From the NCBI GenBank assembly GCA_018343915.1, contig JABRWF010000008.1:3038001-3102000 (forward strand): a stretch of DNA of 64,000 bases. The letters run 5' to 3'. This stretch comes from Agroathelia rolfsii (lineage: Eukaryota; Basidiomycota; Agaricomycetes; Amylocorticiales; Amylocorticiaceae). Position numbers and translations under genes: made by a program. Positions 35,382 through 47,652 of this stretch are shown piece after piece. The notes below the pieces were generated by a model. The model had not been told where the DNA came from and ran no database searches. It was given only the letters and a program-made list of their open reading frames with translations. Position 1 is the first letter of the stretch; every line of letters starts with the position of its first letter.

Positions 35382-38243
35382 TAAGTTTTTACTTCTGCTT
35401 GATAATCGGTGTTTCTATCAGGTTTCTTCTCAGAAATTAGTGCATCTTGTCACGGAAACCCCAGAAATTAACTCCATTCAGACAATATAAATTAGTTATA
35501 TCAGGCTCCCTTGATATGCAATTACATTTTGACGGAGGACGGAGATAGCTGTCAATGGACATTGGAGTGGTATAGTGTGTACAGTCAAACTTGTATAAAG
35601 TCATACCCTTCGGAAGACTCCGGCTTCCTCTTGTAGGTTCCAATGAGATGTCAAACTTTTGGAATAATGAAATCACATTTCCGTACGCCCTAATATAATA
35701 AAAGAAAAAATAAATGGGTTAGAAATGAAAGTTATGGAGGCCCTCGAAGGATATGGCTTTAGATGAGTTCGACTATGGAGACTTAAAACCCCCAGCTAGT
35801 CGTTTTTCGAGCCTGTTCAGTGCTCAAAAATCGCACTACCCTGCGTGGGCATATCTATTGAAAAGTCAAAATTTAAGTTGCCATGTCTATACATACCCTA
35901 GGAGAAGAGTTCATCTATACTTTTTGGGTATGGGCTGTCGTACGTGACATAATCTACGACCCTTTGAGTTTCAGCACAACAGCTCTGATGACCCTCTAGT
36001 ATAGCGGCAAGAGCATGCTTAGACACATTGCTTTGACCTTTTTGGAGTTTAAAGCACAATTTATCGTCCATCATTGCCACGGTTATAGATAATTACAAAT
36101 TGATACTAATATCCATCTAGCACGAAGGAAATCGCGAATCGTCTAGTAAAGTACCATCGTAATACAGCTTCGACAATACATAGCGCATAAACGCAAAGAA
36201 TTTATGTACACTGCTCCAATTTTTTTTGTAAATCCAGGAGAATTGAGAGAATAAAGCTTGGAATGAGAACCTTCATATTGTGTCTTCTACTAATTCTTGA
36301 AGGATTCATCCATTGTGTGTGTGTGTGTGTTTTAGTGTCCTTAATACAAAGCCAAGGTAGCTAAATCTTCTAAGCTAAGAGCGTTTTCATACCCGATCTT
36401 GTTAATCGTCTTCTTTTCCCTAAAACTGTTTCCTAACCCCCTCTTTTTGTTGCTATTGGCATACTAGTATTCATGTTTGCATCACGTCACAGTTCCCCAT
36501 GCATGCACCAGTACGTGGGATATACAAATGATTTATCATCTCTTGCATTAGACTAAGTAAGACTTGCCCTGATGAGCCATCTTATGGGCTCGGTGATGCC
36601 AACAACGAAGGTTGAAATAGAATGTTATGAGTAGTATGCATTTGGTCGGCTGTAGTAAGCACTTGTTCAAATCATTGCCCTAGGCCTAGGTTGGCCTGTC
36701 AAATTGGTAAGGGACAATGATGGCTATGATAATAAATAATACCAATGATGGTAACCCGAATGATAACAATGTGTTGATAGTAACAGCTAACAACCCGCTG
36801 GCTCTAGGTAATAAGGTCTTGGAGCTTGAAGATAACATGAATATTGATCAGCGCCAGGGCAAAAGAACTTGAGGGAAACACGAGGAAGGTATGTGTTCCT
36901 GAGGTTCCCCTTCAAGGTTCCTAAGTGATAGCTAGGTAGTTAGCTGTGTGCCGATAGGACTTACGCCAATGCGTGTTTTGCACGCTGCGTTCATTCGAGC
37001 TCGAGCATGGTAACCCACTTCATTTCACAGCAGGGTAGTTGAGTTAAATTACATATCACCTGTCGTTGCCGATGACTTGGAAAGACAAAGACTGATTATT
37101 AGTATTTTCAAGGCATGATAATAATTGCAAGGTGCCATATAGTTGTTCATAGCTATTGCCGTCAACAGCAGTATTAATGCGCTTGAGCCATGCTACACTA
37201 ACTTGATGACAGATGAACACAATCGGATGCATCGAATTATTTTTCAGTTTCTTATCTGAGAAGAGCGGGCTGGTGCTGACGTAATCAGATTTTTTGATAT
37301 CTACTTTTGGGCTGATCTCTTGGGGCTGCCCAGCCGTTGTTCGCTCTCACACGCGATCAAAGACAATTGTAACTAGTGACAGTTGCATTACTCTCCGAAG
37401 GCTTGGAGCGTGGATACGTCGGTAGAGAGGTAACAAGCTTTTTTTTTTTTTCAAAACAATGATTTACACAAAAAAGTCCTTCTCAGGCTTCCCTCCTGTT
37501 CCGGTGAGACGGATCTCCGAGCAGAAGCGACGAGGGAAAAAATTGATGCCTATCCATTGTGTATAGAATAACATCCATATGCAATGGAATATTTCACCAG
37601 CATCGCAATAAGTTTCACACCTGCTCTACTATATACAAGCCCCTCATGTACTACCTGTCACACGTTAATAATGGTAACATAGGCCTATCAGGCCTGACAC
37701 TGCTACTATAAATAAATGGATTTAATAATAATAATAAATGGAATATTTGTGAAAGTAAAAGGATCAAGAAAAACTACACCACAGGATTCACATGAACGTA
37801 CCAGCATGTGAGGGCAATGCACGGTATTTATGCGGCTGAAAGATGTGGTACAATGGCCTCTGTGAATATGCTTACATTCAGTGCATGGGCGTTGAGCACA
37901 GATCAACTCAATATGATAGAGATGATGAAGTATCAATATTTGTGTATGTATTTGGTAAGCGTGCAAGTATGCGATGAGAAGGATGCGACTGTACAACATG
38001 AGATGATGATGCAAATGAAATAAAATAATTTTTCCAGGAGCAAAGTGCGATGAGATGGGATGAAACATGTACACCAGTATAGGATGATACGATATGATGT
38101 GAGTATAGTCAATCAATAGATGGCAAATCAAAAGCCTAGTTCAAGCAGAAAGTGAATGAAATAAAATAAGGTGAAAATCCAACAAATGGCAGTGCGCCGC
38201 CGTAACTAAGAAAGAGAAAAAAAGTGGGAAGAGGTAGACCGTA
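35382..38243. other. Large AT-rich intergenic region
   Basis: No gene is supported; between about 36.1 and 37.7 kb no frame reaches 60 codons. It contains a TG microsatellite (36314-36330), a T-run near 37440-37451 and an ATA/TAA repeat near 37707-37740. Short frames near 35.4-36.1 kb have no family signal. Confidence 0.5.
36314..36330 (+). repeat. (TG)n microsatellite, about 8 units
   Basis: A short perfect TG run is visible in non-coding DNA. Confidence 0.85.
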
Positions 38244-39263
38244 TTACAAGTTACGGAGCTGTTGTAGCACTCCACGGTAATCACTTTCAATCCACCGTTG
38301 ATTACCTTCCTCCCGTATCCACTTGGCACTAAGCCGCTCCGGATGGCCGGCCGCCGCATCCAAGTCGGGATTAAATCCGTCCGCAAATTCTTTCCACTGG
38401 AGGCCCTGGGAAAAACGCATAGGCTGAGATGCATCGACATCCTCATCGTCACTCTCCTCGTGCTTGACAACAGATCCCGGACCGTAGACGAGCTCCGGAG
38501 GCAACGACTCGCCTAGCTGACGGCGCAGCTTGGCATACTGCCTACGCTTCACAGTTCCCGGAGAAGGGGGGACGGGAGATAGTGGGCTAACAATAATGCC
38601 ATCGTTCACGACAGAGGGTGGACTGAGGAATGACGGTGATGTGTCCAGGGAGGGCAGTCTTGGTGTCTTATTCTGTCGCGATTGTGGTGACGGTGCAGGT
38701 TTCAGCCAATTAGGACCCAGATTGGCTTCGTTCGATGAACTGCAGGATGCATGTGAGCTCTCAGACGACGAAGACGATGAGGGAGGCCGTGGCAGAGGTC
38801 TGGGTGGAGATCGCGGTGGTGGTGGTGGTGATGATGCAGGAGTATAGACAGATACCACGGCTGAAAATGGGGGTGGGGATGATCGGGGTACTCGAGGGAG
38901 TGGGCGCGCTGAGCACGAATACCGCGTGGATGATTTGGAGATCGATAGAGGCGCAACCGAGGCAGGCGCAGACACATGAATGGTGTGTCCCCTTTGTTGT
39001 ATATGGGTGCGTCTCGCAGGGGAGGACGAACATTCTGCCACATTATGATCATTGCTTAAGTTATACAGGTCTGTCTTCAGAAAGTCTGCGCTGTAAGGAA
39101 TACTGCCACCATGCGCATGTCGGGATGACGACGCCACTGGTGGTTGAGAGATAGCAGTGGTGGTAGCATGTCTATGGTGATGACCAGGCCTTAGAGCCTC
39201 TGGGATACAATGAGAGCGTTGAGAAAACATGGACGAGCAGTAGCGGTATACAGTGTAGGCCAA
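38244..39263 (-). CDS. Hypothetical protein, Ser/Pro-rich with charged C-terminal region
   Basis: A single open frame of 339 residues without introns; an inner Met at residue 12 (MFSQRSHC) is an alternative start. The first two thirds are low complexity: His-rich (HHHRHATTT), then Ser/Pro tracts (SSPPPPPRSPPRPLPRPP and a serine run). The last about 110 residues look like folded or conserved sequence: KRRQYAKLRRQLGESLPPEL, an acidic HEESDDEDVD patch, then LQWKEFADGFNPDLDAAA and QRWIESDYRGVLQQLRNL. There are no membrane segments or catalytic motifs. I do not recognise the family. The long uninterrupted frame and the C-terminal composition support a real gene. Confidence 0.75.
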   Translation of the reverse strand: MAYTVYRYCSSMFSQRSHCIPEALRPGHHHRHATTTAISQPPVASSSRHAHGGSIPYSADFLKTDLYNLSNDHNVAECSSSPARRTHIQQRGHTIHVSAPASVAPLSISKSSTRYSCSARPLPRVPRSSPPPFSAVVSVYTPASSPPPPPRSPPRPLPRPPSSSSSSESSHASCSSSNEANLGPNWLKPAPSPQSRQNKTPRLPSLDTSPSFLSPPSVVNDGIIVSPLSPVPPSPGTVKRRQYAKLRRQLGESLPPELVYGPGSVVKHEESDDEDVDASQPMRFSQGLQWKEFADGFNPDLDAAAGHPERLSAKWIREEGNQRWIESDYRGVLQQLRNL

Positions 39264-41740
39264 ATGGGGTGTCGTCGAGCAGACCAGGCAACCGGGTCAA
39301 GCAGGGCTTTAAAGACATGGCGTCAGGGCCCCAAGGAGGAGGCGCTAAGGATACCGGCTCAAATTCGATGATTCAATAAATTACATACACACTCGCTGAT
39401 AGATGGGCGCTATGAGATCGGAACCAAGACTCGTGCAAGTCGCAAGGCGGCTCTCAAACAAATATGTTAATTGCCGTCTAATAACCCAAGCCCCAGTTGA
39501 TCCGCGCAGTATCTGCTGGTAGTGGAGCTGGTGTACTGGACATTTGTCGATGTCGCGAAACAAAATTATATCATGCCCAGCCAATCGCTGTACGCAATGC
39601 TATCAAGAATCATGTATTTCAGGACTTCTCAGGGGATTGTCTCAGATGTAAGCGGCAAATAATCCCAAGAAAAATCGAGCAAAAATAACCTGAGGCGTGC
39701 TTGGCAGGAGCGGTCTTCGCGTGCAAAAGGACCTGTATTGCTTTTTTCCGAGATCCGACGCCTTTTATGGAAATAAATTGATGGGTCGGATCCTAAACGC
39801 CCCTAGTAACTCCTTCAGCCGCAAGCACAGCTATAGTAGTAGTACACTGTTACGATCAACACAGCAGCTGTTGCGCCGTTACCAATCTTACCGCTCATAC
39901 CCACGGCCAGTTGCGTCTCCTTTCATTTTGCTCTCCAGAGTTGTCACCTTGGACGGTGCAAGTGATTGTCGTACATGTACTATTCAGAGCAGTACTACCT
40001 TGCAGTGCCAGTGTACGCAATTATATCGGATGTATAAATCGCCTGATGAATGACATCGCTTGTCTGCCTTAGCTGATGTGCTTGTGAAGTATGGCATAAT
40101 GAGACATGTTCCCTTTTTTTCACAATAATCTAAGCTCTGTTTCGTGTCTTGTTGGAATACCGAAAACCGCTCAGTGAACATCTCAACGCTGCAACATTTG
40201 TTGACGAAAAGCCATTTCCGTGGCATTAACCGCCTATCATCACCGGAATAGCCACAACTCGTTAGCTGTTCAAAAAGTTTGGGGCGGCAGCGGAGCAAAA
40301 TATTTGCTCACAACGTAACAGTAAGTCAGGTGTAAACTAATTTCATCAATCCCGTGCGCCACGGCTTTCCGTGTGTTTTCCTCCTCTGTTCGGCCCTCTT
40401 TTTACAAGCAGCGCATGTGTGAAGCAATCTAGCAAACACAGGATCACATCAGTTTTTATATATATCGTAATTGTTTCTTTCCTGAGCATCGATTTTCCTT
40501 ACTCAGTCAAACCGATGGCTTTCTTATACAGTTAAACAACCTGCTGAGCGCCTTCGATCTTTCCATTATGTTTAATGAAGAAAAAATTGGTAGGTCGCCT
40601 TGTCACTGCCAGTGATCTTGTACCTTCTGAAACTTTTACAAAGCATCCCAAAATATCGGGTTCAATGATAATTTAGAATGTGATACGATGATGCTGAGCA
40701 AAAAAGTTACTCAAGCCGTCAAGAAACGGACAGACCCTAATTACGGCGGTGAGACTGCCAGTGTATTTGTTAATTCAATTCTTGAGTCCTCTCAAGCAGC
40801 CCAATAAAAACGCTATCTGTGTACACCTAATCTCAAGGGCGCTTGATAAGTTGAGATCGTCATAGTTTCTGCTGCTTCAAGCCGTTATGAAAATCAAGTA
40901 TCTGACACCCAGGGACATGATTATCGGAAAAATACTCCCAAGACTATTGATGTTGCTGCTGTTTTTAAATCACAGATATTATGGTCATGCCCTACGCAGT
41001 GACTGGAAAGATTAAAAGCCATATGTTCATTTGACTCAGGCTATAAAATCACAATCACTCCACCATCATCTCCTCCTACATCGTCCGGTATTGTCGGGGC
41101 TGTCCTGAGTTGATCGAAGCAGACTTGGGGAGGGAGGCAACTTTAGGGTACGCTACATCATCCTAAAGTCTTTACACATAGTAGAGTAATCGATATATAT
41201 CATAACGACGTTTCCTCATTGCGTGTGTACTACCGTGTTGACCGCAACACAACAGTCTGCAGAAAAGAAAATCTCCTAGGATACTGAAGACTACGGCCTA
41301 GACAAAGCATTTCGAATACAAAAAAGCCTCATGAAAGGGCACTCCCCGTTACTGATAAAAAGCTGAGGAAAACATCAGGATTCAAAGACATTGAACATAC
41401 AAGTATCTTTTCGAATTGAATGAACGACGAGGAAAATGATGGTCGCTTAAAGAAATTAAAACTATCAAAGTGAAAGACTTCGGTTTCCCTTACCTCCAGT
41501 CCCTAGGTTTTTTTTATTGTGGTCCTATGCACCATACATACCCAACCTTGCTAAGCCGAAAGCTAGTGTCTGATTGTATGCATGCAAGAAAAACCGATGG
41601 TGTTTCCAAAGGTTTCTTTTAGGGTGTCCAAATTTACCAAGACAGTTTCGACTGTACTCGAAGCCTACGGTGTTCTCGCTTTGACAATCCTATCAACAGC
41701 CTCACGACGGCCTCGGCACGGTGACTACAGTTTTTATTTT
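39264..41740. other. Intergenic region upstream of hypothetical gene
   Basis: Weak overlapping frames (for example 39697-40053 on +) have no domain or splice support. From about 40.3 to 41.58 kb there is no frame of 60 codons. Nothing else is recognised. Confidence 0.5.
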
Positions 41741-41746
41741 GAGAGG

Positions 41747-42735
41747 TCATTGGCAAGAAATGTGGGGTTGCATCACAATCGGGAGTGTTTGCATCATTGT
41801 TTTTGCCGGTTCTTTGCTAGCCTCCGACGGAGGCATGCTACAGACACCGCCAAGACCCGAGCCTGTGAGATTCGCCAAGCGCACTCGGATGTCCCAACGT
41901 GGTATGTCTCTTCTAGCGGCATGTCCAATGGTTGGAACTGTGGCACCCACGGCATAGAAGACAGGCAGTATCGCCTCTTCATTTTCAGGCAAGTTCCATG
42001 TCAAATGCTTCATTTTAAGAGGCTTCTTACTATCTTCAACAACAGGCGAAGTCAATATATCATGTCCGAGGTCAGAAGATACCGGCTGCATTAGTGCTAA
42101 CCTATAAACGCAATGCGTCGGGTGTATCAGATGCATCAGGTCATATTCACATTAAAGTACATACTAACCTCAGGAAGAAAGAAGACGGCGATACGTTCGG
42201 TTCGTATCTTCCGTAACGCGCGTCGCAAGCGTTGGAATGGATGCATGAGATTATCGATTCCATGCATCGATCCTCAGGCTCGTCAAAAGCGGGATGATTG
42301 GTGGCCCAAATGTATGATCTGTGTCAGAGCAGTCTGAGAATTCATAGTCTTACGATAGAAGCGGGCGGCTGTGCAACGGTTATTTCGGATATGTAAGGAG
42401 CTTTTCCATGCTCAAACTTGGATGGTATCCGGAAACACATCTACTAGCGGTTGTAACCTTGACTAAGGTATGATGGGAGTGATGGGCTCATCAAATGGGG
42501 TTTACTATTTCCCTTGTGAGGCATAACGTGTCAATTGCGCAATTCACATACTTACCATTCTTGGATGGTGCACTCAAAGTTGAAATTTAGACTCAGGCTA
42601 GTGGAAGGTTGCGAGCATTCCATTCCAACGCCACAGAGCTTAACGTGTCATCTCACTGGTTCGAACAAGCGTTTGAGTCTAGACCACAGAGTATCCCCAT
42701 TCAGGTCAGCAAGTTGAAGTTGAAGTTGAATAGGT
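41747..42735 (-). pseudogene. Decayed unidentified coding sequence
   Basis: The minus strand holds one reading frame with coding-like sequence broken only by TGA codons. From about 42735 it reads LADLNGDTLWSRLKRLFEPVR, TGA, HVKLCGVGMECSQPSTS and then NFECTIQEW, followed by a good GTAAGT donor. After an intron come LQPLVDVFPDTIQV, TGA, AWKSSLHIRNNRCTAARFY, two further TGAs around SSRF and RA, and FQRLRRALRKIRTERIAVFF. After another GTTAGT..TATAG intron a 100-codon open stretch (LTWNLPENEEAILPVFYAVG ...) runs to about 41747. The family is not recognised. TGA at what may have been CGA (Arg) codons suggests C-to-T decay. It could also be a chance frame or a mis-modelled live gene. Confidence 0.35.
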
Positions 42736-43156
42736 ATGCATACTAAATATAGAAGCTCGTCCGATTCATTCTCTTGTATCGTACTCGAGCACTTTGCCTT
42801 CAAGTTCAAGCATTCCATTTCCACGCAAAGAATTTGAGCAAAAAAATTCCAGCAGCCATGTGGACTACTCTGCCAAAAAAAATCACCACATGACCAAGGT
42901 TTTTAGCTTTATTTCTATAGAGGCCAGAAACATGCCTTTCAGGCACTATCCAATCTGTCCACCAGCCCGAACTTCGGCTCCTAAGCTCAAAAAAGAGCCC
43001 GTCGGAGCGTTGGACAATTGACAATGAAAGTGCCGTACATCGCATTTGATCCGAGTTGTACATAACATCATTATTATATTCATCATCATCATTTCTCCCT
43101 ATCTCGTCCCTTCAAGTTGCATACACCATCAAGGGCCCTCATGCACGTCCGACCGT

Positions 43157-46100
43157 CTAGTCGAACAATTTACTCGCGCTACGGATGTTACGAATAATTG
43201 AGTGTCTCCACGTACAACTATGGGAAGGACGAAAAAAAATCGTCTACTCACGCAAAGGTCCACAAAGCCTGCGGATTGATATACGTTTCATTCGTGTACT
43301 GGAAACGGTCTGTAAAGAGAAAATGGAACGCGGAGGCGAGCAAGCAGTGAGCATTTTAGCACCCAGCTATTCGCATCGTATCGAAATACAAATACATACA
43401 TTGCGGCTGCTCAGACTTATAAGCTACAAAGAAAAAAAAGAAAAAATTGAGTAAGCAATAACCAAAACGTGTGCGTCGAATGATCGCAAGTATAATCCCT
43501 GTGCCACTCTCTGGAATCTGGCGTACACAACATACCTATGGGTGTGTTTTCATCCAGCCAGCTGTATGCTATGTGTCGGCAAAAAAAAAGAGGCGTGTGA
43601 GCTCAATCAGACCAACTCAATAGCTAGCCGGATGGATAGTACCTGTCCGCCAGTTGTGTCTATTGAGTAATATTGAAAGTAGGGGGTAGGAGGAAGAAAT
43701 TTAGTTAATACAAGCACACGTTTCATCCACCACCTCACACAATAGCTTACCTAAAATCACCATCGACAAGCCTGCCAAAGAAACATTACAAAACACACAA
43801 TGAGCTGCCATCCAAAAGAATACAAACAAAAAAAGGGGGAAGAGTATGAGACCACACATACAAGTCCTTTGGTGCTAACGGATCATCCGCCAAGTTCGCC
43901 GTCTTGATCTCCGAATCAATGTCGGCCCACTCGAGGACTTGGTTGCCCGCCATGCCCTTGTACTCAATCTCAACATCGGCCTTGCCGCCAAAGACGGCCA
44001 TCTTCGTTCCGTGCTTCTCGTACATCACCGTCGTGAACCTGTGATCATGCGTCCGTGGTTTGTTTTGTTTTGTTTCGTATTATTATGCATTGTTTTGTTA
44101 TTTTGGGGGTCGGTGGTTGTAAGAATTGGAGTTGTCATCAGCGGGTCGATGCGGGGACAGGGCGGAGAAGGGCGGAGGAAGAAAGGGACAAAAAGCTTAT
44201 CTATCAGTGCGTCGCTCTCTTTTGGGTTGTGATGATGGGTGATATGATGGATGATGGACGGTGTCGAAGGAGGGATAGAAACAAGAGCTTACATGGCACA
44301 AGTAGAGGCACAATTCCCATTCCCGACTGATCATGAAGGAGAAGCGGGAAAAATAAACGAGTTAGATAAGGTTGTTGGTGCGCGTGTGCATATATGTGTG
44401 TATGTGGGTCCGAGGAGGTAAAAACTCACCGATTGCGATGTTACTGTAAGCATGCGCGATACGTGCAATTAGTAACAGCTCCAGAAAAAAAAGAAGGGAA
44501 TCTTGTCTCCTACCTGAGAGGAATCTTGGGCTTCTCTGGCAACGTAACGTTGAACGGCGTACAATTATCGTAGACCCGCTGAGATTGAATATATTTCTGG
44601 CCATTGATCCATGTTGAATTATCTGGAATATCATAATCGTATGTTGGCGGCATGGCCGTGTTGTTCAGCCAATTGACTATTTATTCGCATCCCCAAGGGG
44701 AGCAGAAAGAAAAGTCGTCAGATCATCCACCTCACCCAAAAACAAGTGTATGGTACATATACTCACAGTTATCAGCGGTATAGTAAGAGTATGTCTCGTT
44801 AATTCCAAACTTTATCAAGTTCTTAATTATCTTAAGCGCGAGCGGATTCGCACGGTTCGTGGACTGAAAGCCGGCATAGCCACTCTCAGAGCCCGCCAGG
44901 TAAGCATGCAAGAACTCGCCCAAGCAGATGTAACCACCTTGATGAGAAAAAAAGTTGTTTTAATTGAAAAGGAAAAGCCACACAGCTAATAGCATGAGAA
45001 AGAAAAAGTAATAGCCACTTGGGACTTTGCCACTTACCTCCATTATTCGTGATATCAATAATCAACCTATCCACACCCTTCTCGGCGAACTCATCAATCG
45101 CAGACGAGGCATCCGTTTGGAACTGATAATAATCGCCCTCGAATGACCCAATAAACATCACACCCGTCTTATTGTCGGGTAGGATATAGTTGCGCATGAC
45201 GCCTGTGCTGCCACTGATGACGGGCAGCGTGGGCTGGTACGGTGTCGGCAGGCCGACGGCGCTTGAGGGACCCTTGTCAAAGAGCACTGCGCGTGGAGGC
45301 AAGGGTGACGAGCGGCCGTCGGCGGCTGCGCTCGTTTTATAGTCGACACCGTTGGTCGTGTTTGTTGCGGCGCAGTTGTTGGCCCAGCTATAGAAATGGG
45401 AGCGCATATAGTCAGCTCAGCATGATCCAATGGATATAATCAAACTGAAAAAGTGCATACTAAGACGCAGAATCCGTAAAGTTGTTTCCGGTGAACGAAG
45501 CCATAAACGGCACCGTGACTGTCTCCGGTTTAGTCGAGTTCACGGGAATCAAGGTGAACGTGATATTGTCCTGAATCGGGAAGTACGGCCCGGCAAGGTT
45601 GCCAATACGCTGCGAAAACGCCGTACCGCTAATCCTATAGCTCGTAAATACGCTGTTCACGCGCACATTGTGGTCGAGGTAGTTGCCGCTGTACGTATCG
45701 GCGATGTAATCTGCATAATCATACGGATCTTGGCCCTCGATAGCAAGGACCTTGGCGCCCGCCAGACGCTGCCAGTTGAAGCCGAGTGAGTCATAGTAGG
45801 AGGTGTAGTTGGTGCCGAACAGGGAGATGTATTCGACTGCATCAGGTGCAACATAGATCCCGGGTTGACCGTCTACGGCGAGCTGTACGATGGGTGTAGG
45901 GAGGAGGTTCTGCCAATTAATGTAGCAATAAGGGATCCATAGTGTGTGGCCATCGTTGAGCTGGTTAACGAAATTGTAGAGATCGACGTTGAAGGCAAAA
46001 TCCGACTGGGGAGAAGAAGTATCAGGAATCAGAGATCACATCAACGATTCAAAGCTACTGCATCGAGATGTGGGGAAGGTAGGAAGTGAAAGATGTAGAC

Positions 46101-46422
46101 ATACCGAGTACTTGGCCGAGTTGATTCGGGCAATATTTGCGGGGATATTCCTGGTCGACTCCTGGAAGGGCGCGGGGGAGTTGTAATAATAGTCCTCAAA
46201 GGTGTAGAAATTGAATATCTTCGTGACAACGTCCATCACATTTTCCCGGAGAGTCTGGTTGAACGGAAAGGACGAGAGACATGCACGGGCCTGTGCGACA
46301 GGTACGTAAGTTTGGCCTCCGATGACTGCACAAGGATCCTCGCTCGAATGAGTGGCAGGAGCAGCATAAACCGAAGAGCCAAGTGCGGCTATCGAGGAGA
46401 GCAAAACGGCGCGGCCAACCAT
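43157..46422 (-). CDS. Secreted S41-family (CPAF-like) serine protease
   Basis: Fungal peptidase S41 protein, 648 residues from 14 exons: 46422-46105, 46005-45461, 45387-45038, 44937-44767, 44676-44514, 44443-44430, 44326-44293, 44038-43862, 43771-43751, 43659-43643, 43568-43536, 43423-43400, 43309-43252 and 43178-43157. All phases agree. A signal peptide (MVGRAVLLSSIAALGSSVYA) directs secretion. The region LNDGHTLWIPYCY matches the conserved start of the fungal family; RLIIDITNNGGGYICLGEFL is the tail-protease core strand. VGNGNCASTCAMFTT holds the expected nucleophile, Ser about 528, followed by MAVFGGK. Many Asn-x-Ser/Thr sites fit an extracellular glycoprotein. The 3' half is cut into exons of 14, 34, 21, 17, 33, 24 and 22 nt, so automated models are likely to be wrong here. 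Whether it acts on external protein or in the wall is unknown. Confidence 0.93.
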
Positions 46423-47652
46423 GGTGGAAATACTGCTACTGCTACCGGGCTTGGTAGACAGACCGTGACCGTGAACGAGAGAGCCACGTCGAGGGGGTAA
46501 GGCATCGCAGACGAGGGGAGCTTATAAGAGAACCATGAACGGAAAAAGGCCACGCGACTCGTTCCATCGGCGTGTTCCTAGCGATATGGGTCAAAAACGA
46601 GGCGAGAAAAACAAACGTCAAGGCCGATGATATGATCATTTGGATGATCTTCTAGCCCAAAAAATGTAAATTGAGGAGCATTTGAATGTAGTCATGTCTT
46701 CTTTTGTGACGCCCCAAGAATCATTCAAGCCGTATTTAGAGCAGCGTGCGACAGACGAGATGACTAGTTCACTGCAAGGGCTAGGAGGAGGAGAAAGATA
46801 TATGTATAAAAGACGGGTGAGAGAACCGTTATCGCCATCGACCATGTGGAGAGTCGTCCGCGAAGCAGCGCTCGAAGCGTTGATTGCCCTTTTGCCGGCT
46901 CATGGGACCGGGTTGGTCGATATTCACTGAATGTACATGTAATGCTATGCGTATTCGGCATGCATATTGATGGTTTGAAATGAGACAACAAGTAGACTTG
47001 TTCCGAATAGCCAGTGAATGAATATTAATGGACGTCGGAGTCTACCCAAGGGAGACTAGCTTACTCTGGGTAGCTACTGGAGGTGTGGCTGTAATGGCAT
47101 TGCCACTGCCGCATTCTACAATGATTACTAGAATTTTCAAGTAGAGATTCGGCTACATAATAAAGGCAGAAAGCACCTTTTGGTATAATATTTTAGTGGA
47201 AATATTGTGGTTGAAGAGTGTAACTACCACGTAATGCGGGAAGTATATCAGGCCAATTCAGCACGAATTTCGCATTGAAAATACCTTATATTAACTCATT
47301 ATATTTTATACAAGCAATTGAAAAATAAAAATAAAAAGCGAAACGTAGGCCCAGAGGTCGCTCTAAAGTCTTTGTTGGATGAGCCGGAATTCTTGGTAAA
47401 AAGTAAACTCGGGCCATAGTGATTGATCATCCAACGCCATTTTTCACGGGACCCGACTGAATGATAGCTCTTATTCGACTTCGCTCTCCCTGAGCTGCGG
47501 TGGAAAGAGTGTACGTGAGCCAGAGAGGATAGGGAGCAGGTGATATTGGCCGGTATGTCCACTCAATGAAATACCCATGGAGAAACAGATCAAGAAGGTC
47601 AAGACTACAAAATGAAGTACATTTAAAGACTATTCAAATAACTAGCACGATA
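46423..47652. other. Divergent intergenic region between S41 protease and hydrolase
   Basis: Contains both promoters. A small + frame at 46682-46930 (82 codons) overlaps a - frame and has no family signal. No other features are seen. Confidence 0.5.

Noticed and set aside
39697..40053. 118-codon + frame
   Set aside because: No domain, no conserved-looking segment, overlapping alternative frames on the other strand.
41582..42094. 170-codon + frame
   Set aside because: It is antisense to the more coding-like minus-strand frame with matching introns, and its Arg/Ser-rich translation looks like a shadow.
46682..46930. 82-codon + frame in the S41/hydrolase divergent region
   Set aside because: Overlaps a minus frame of similar length; no homology or splice evidence.
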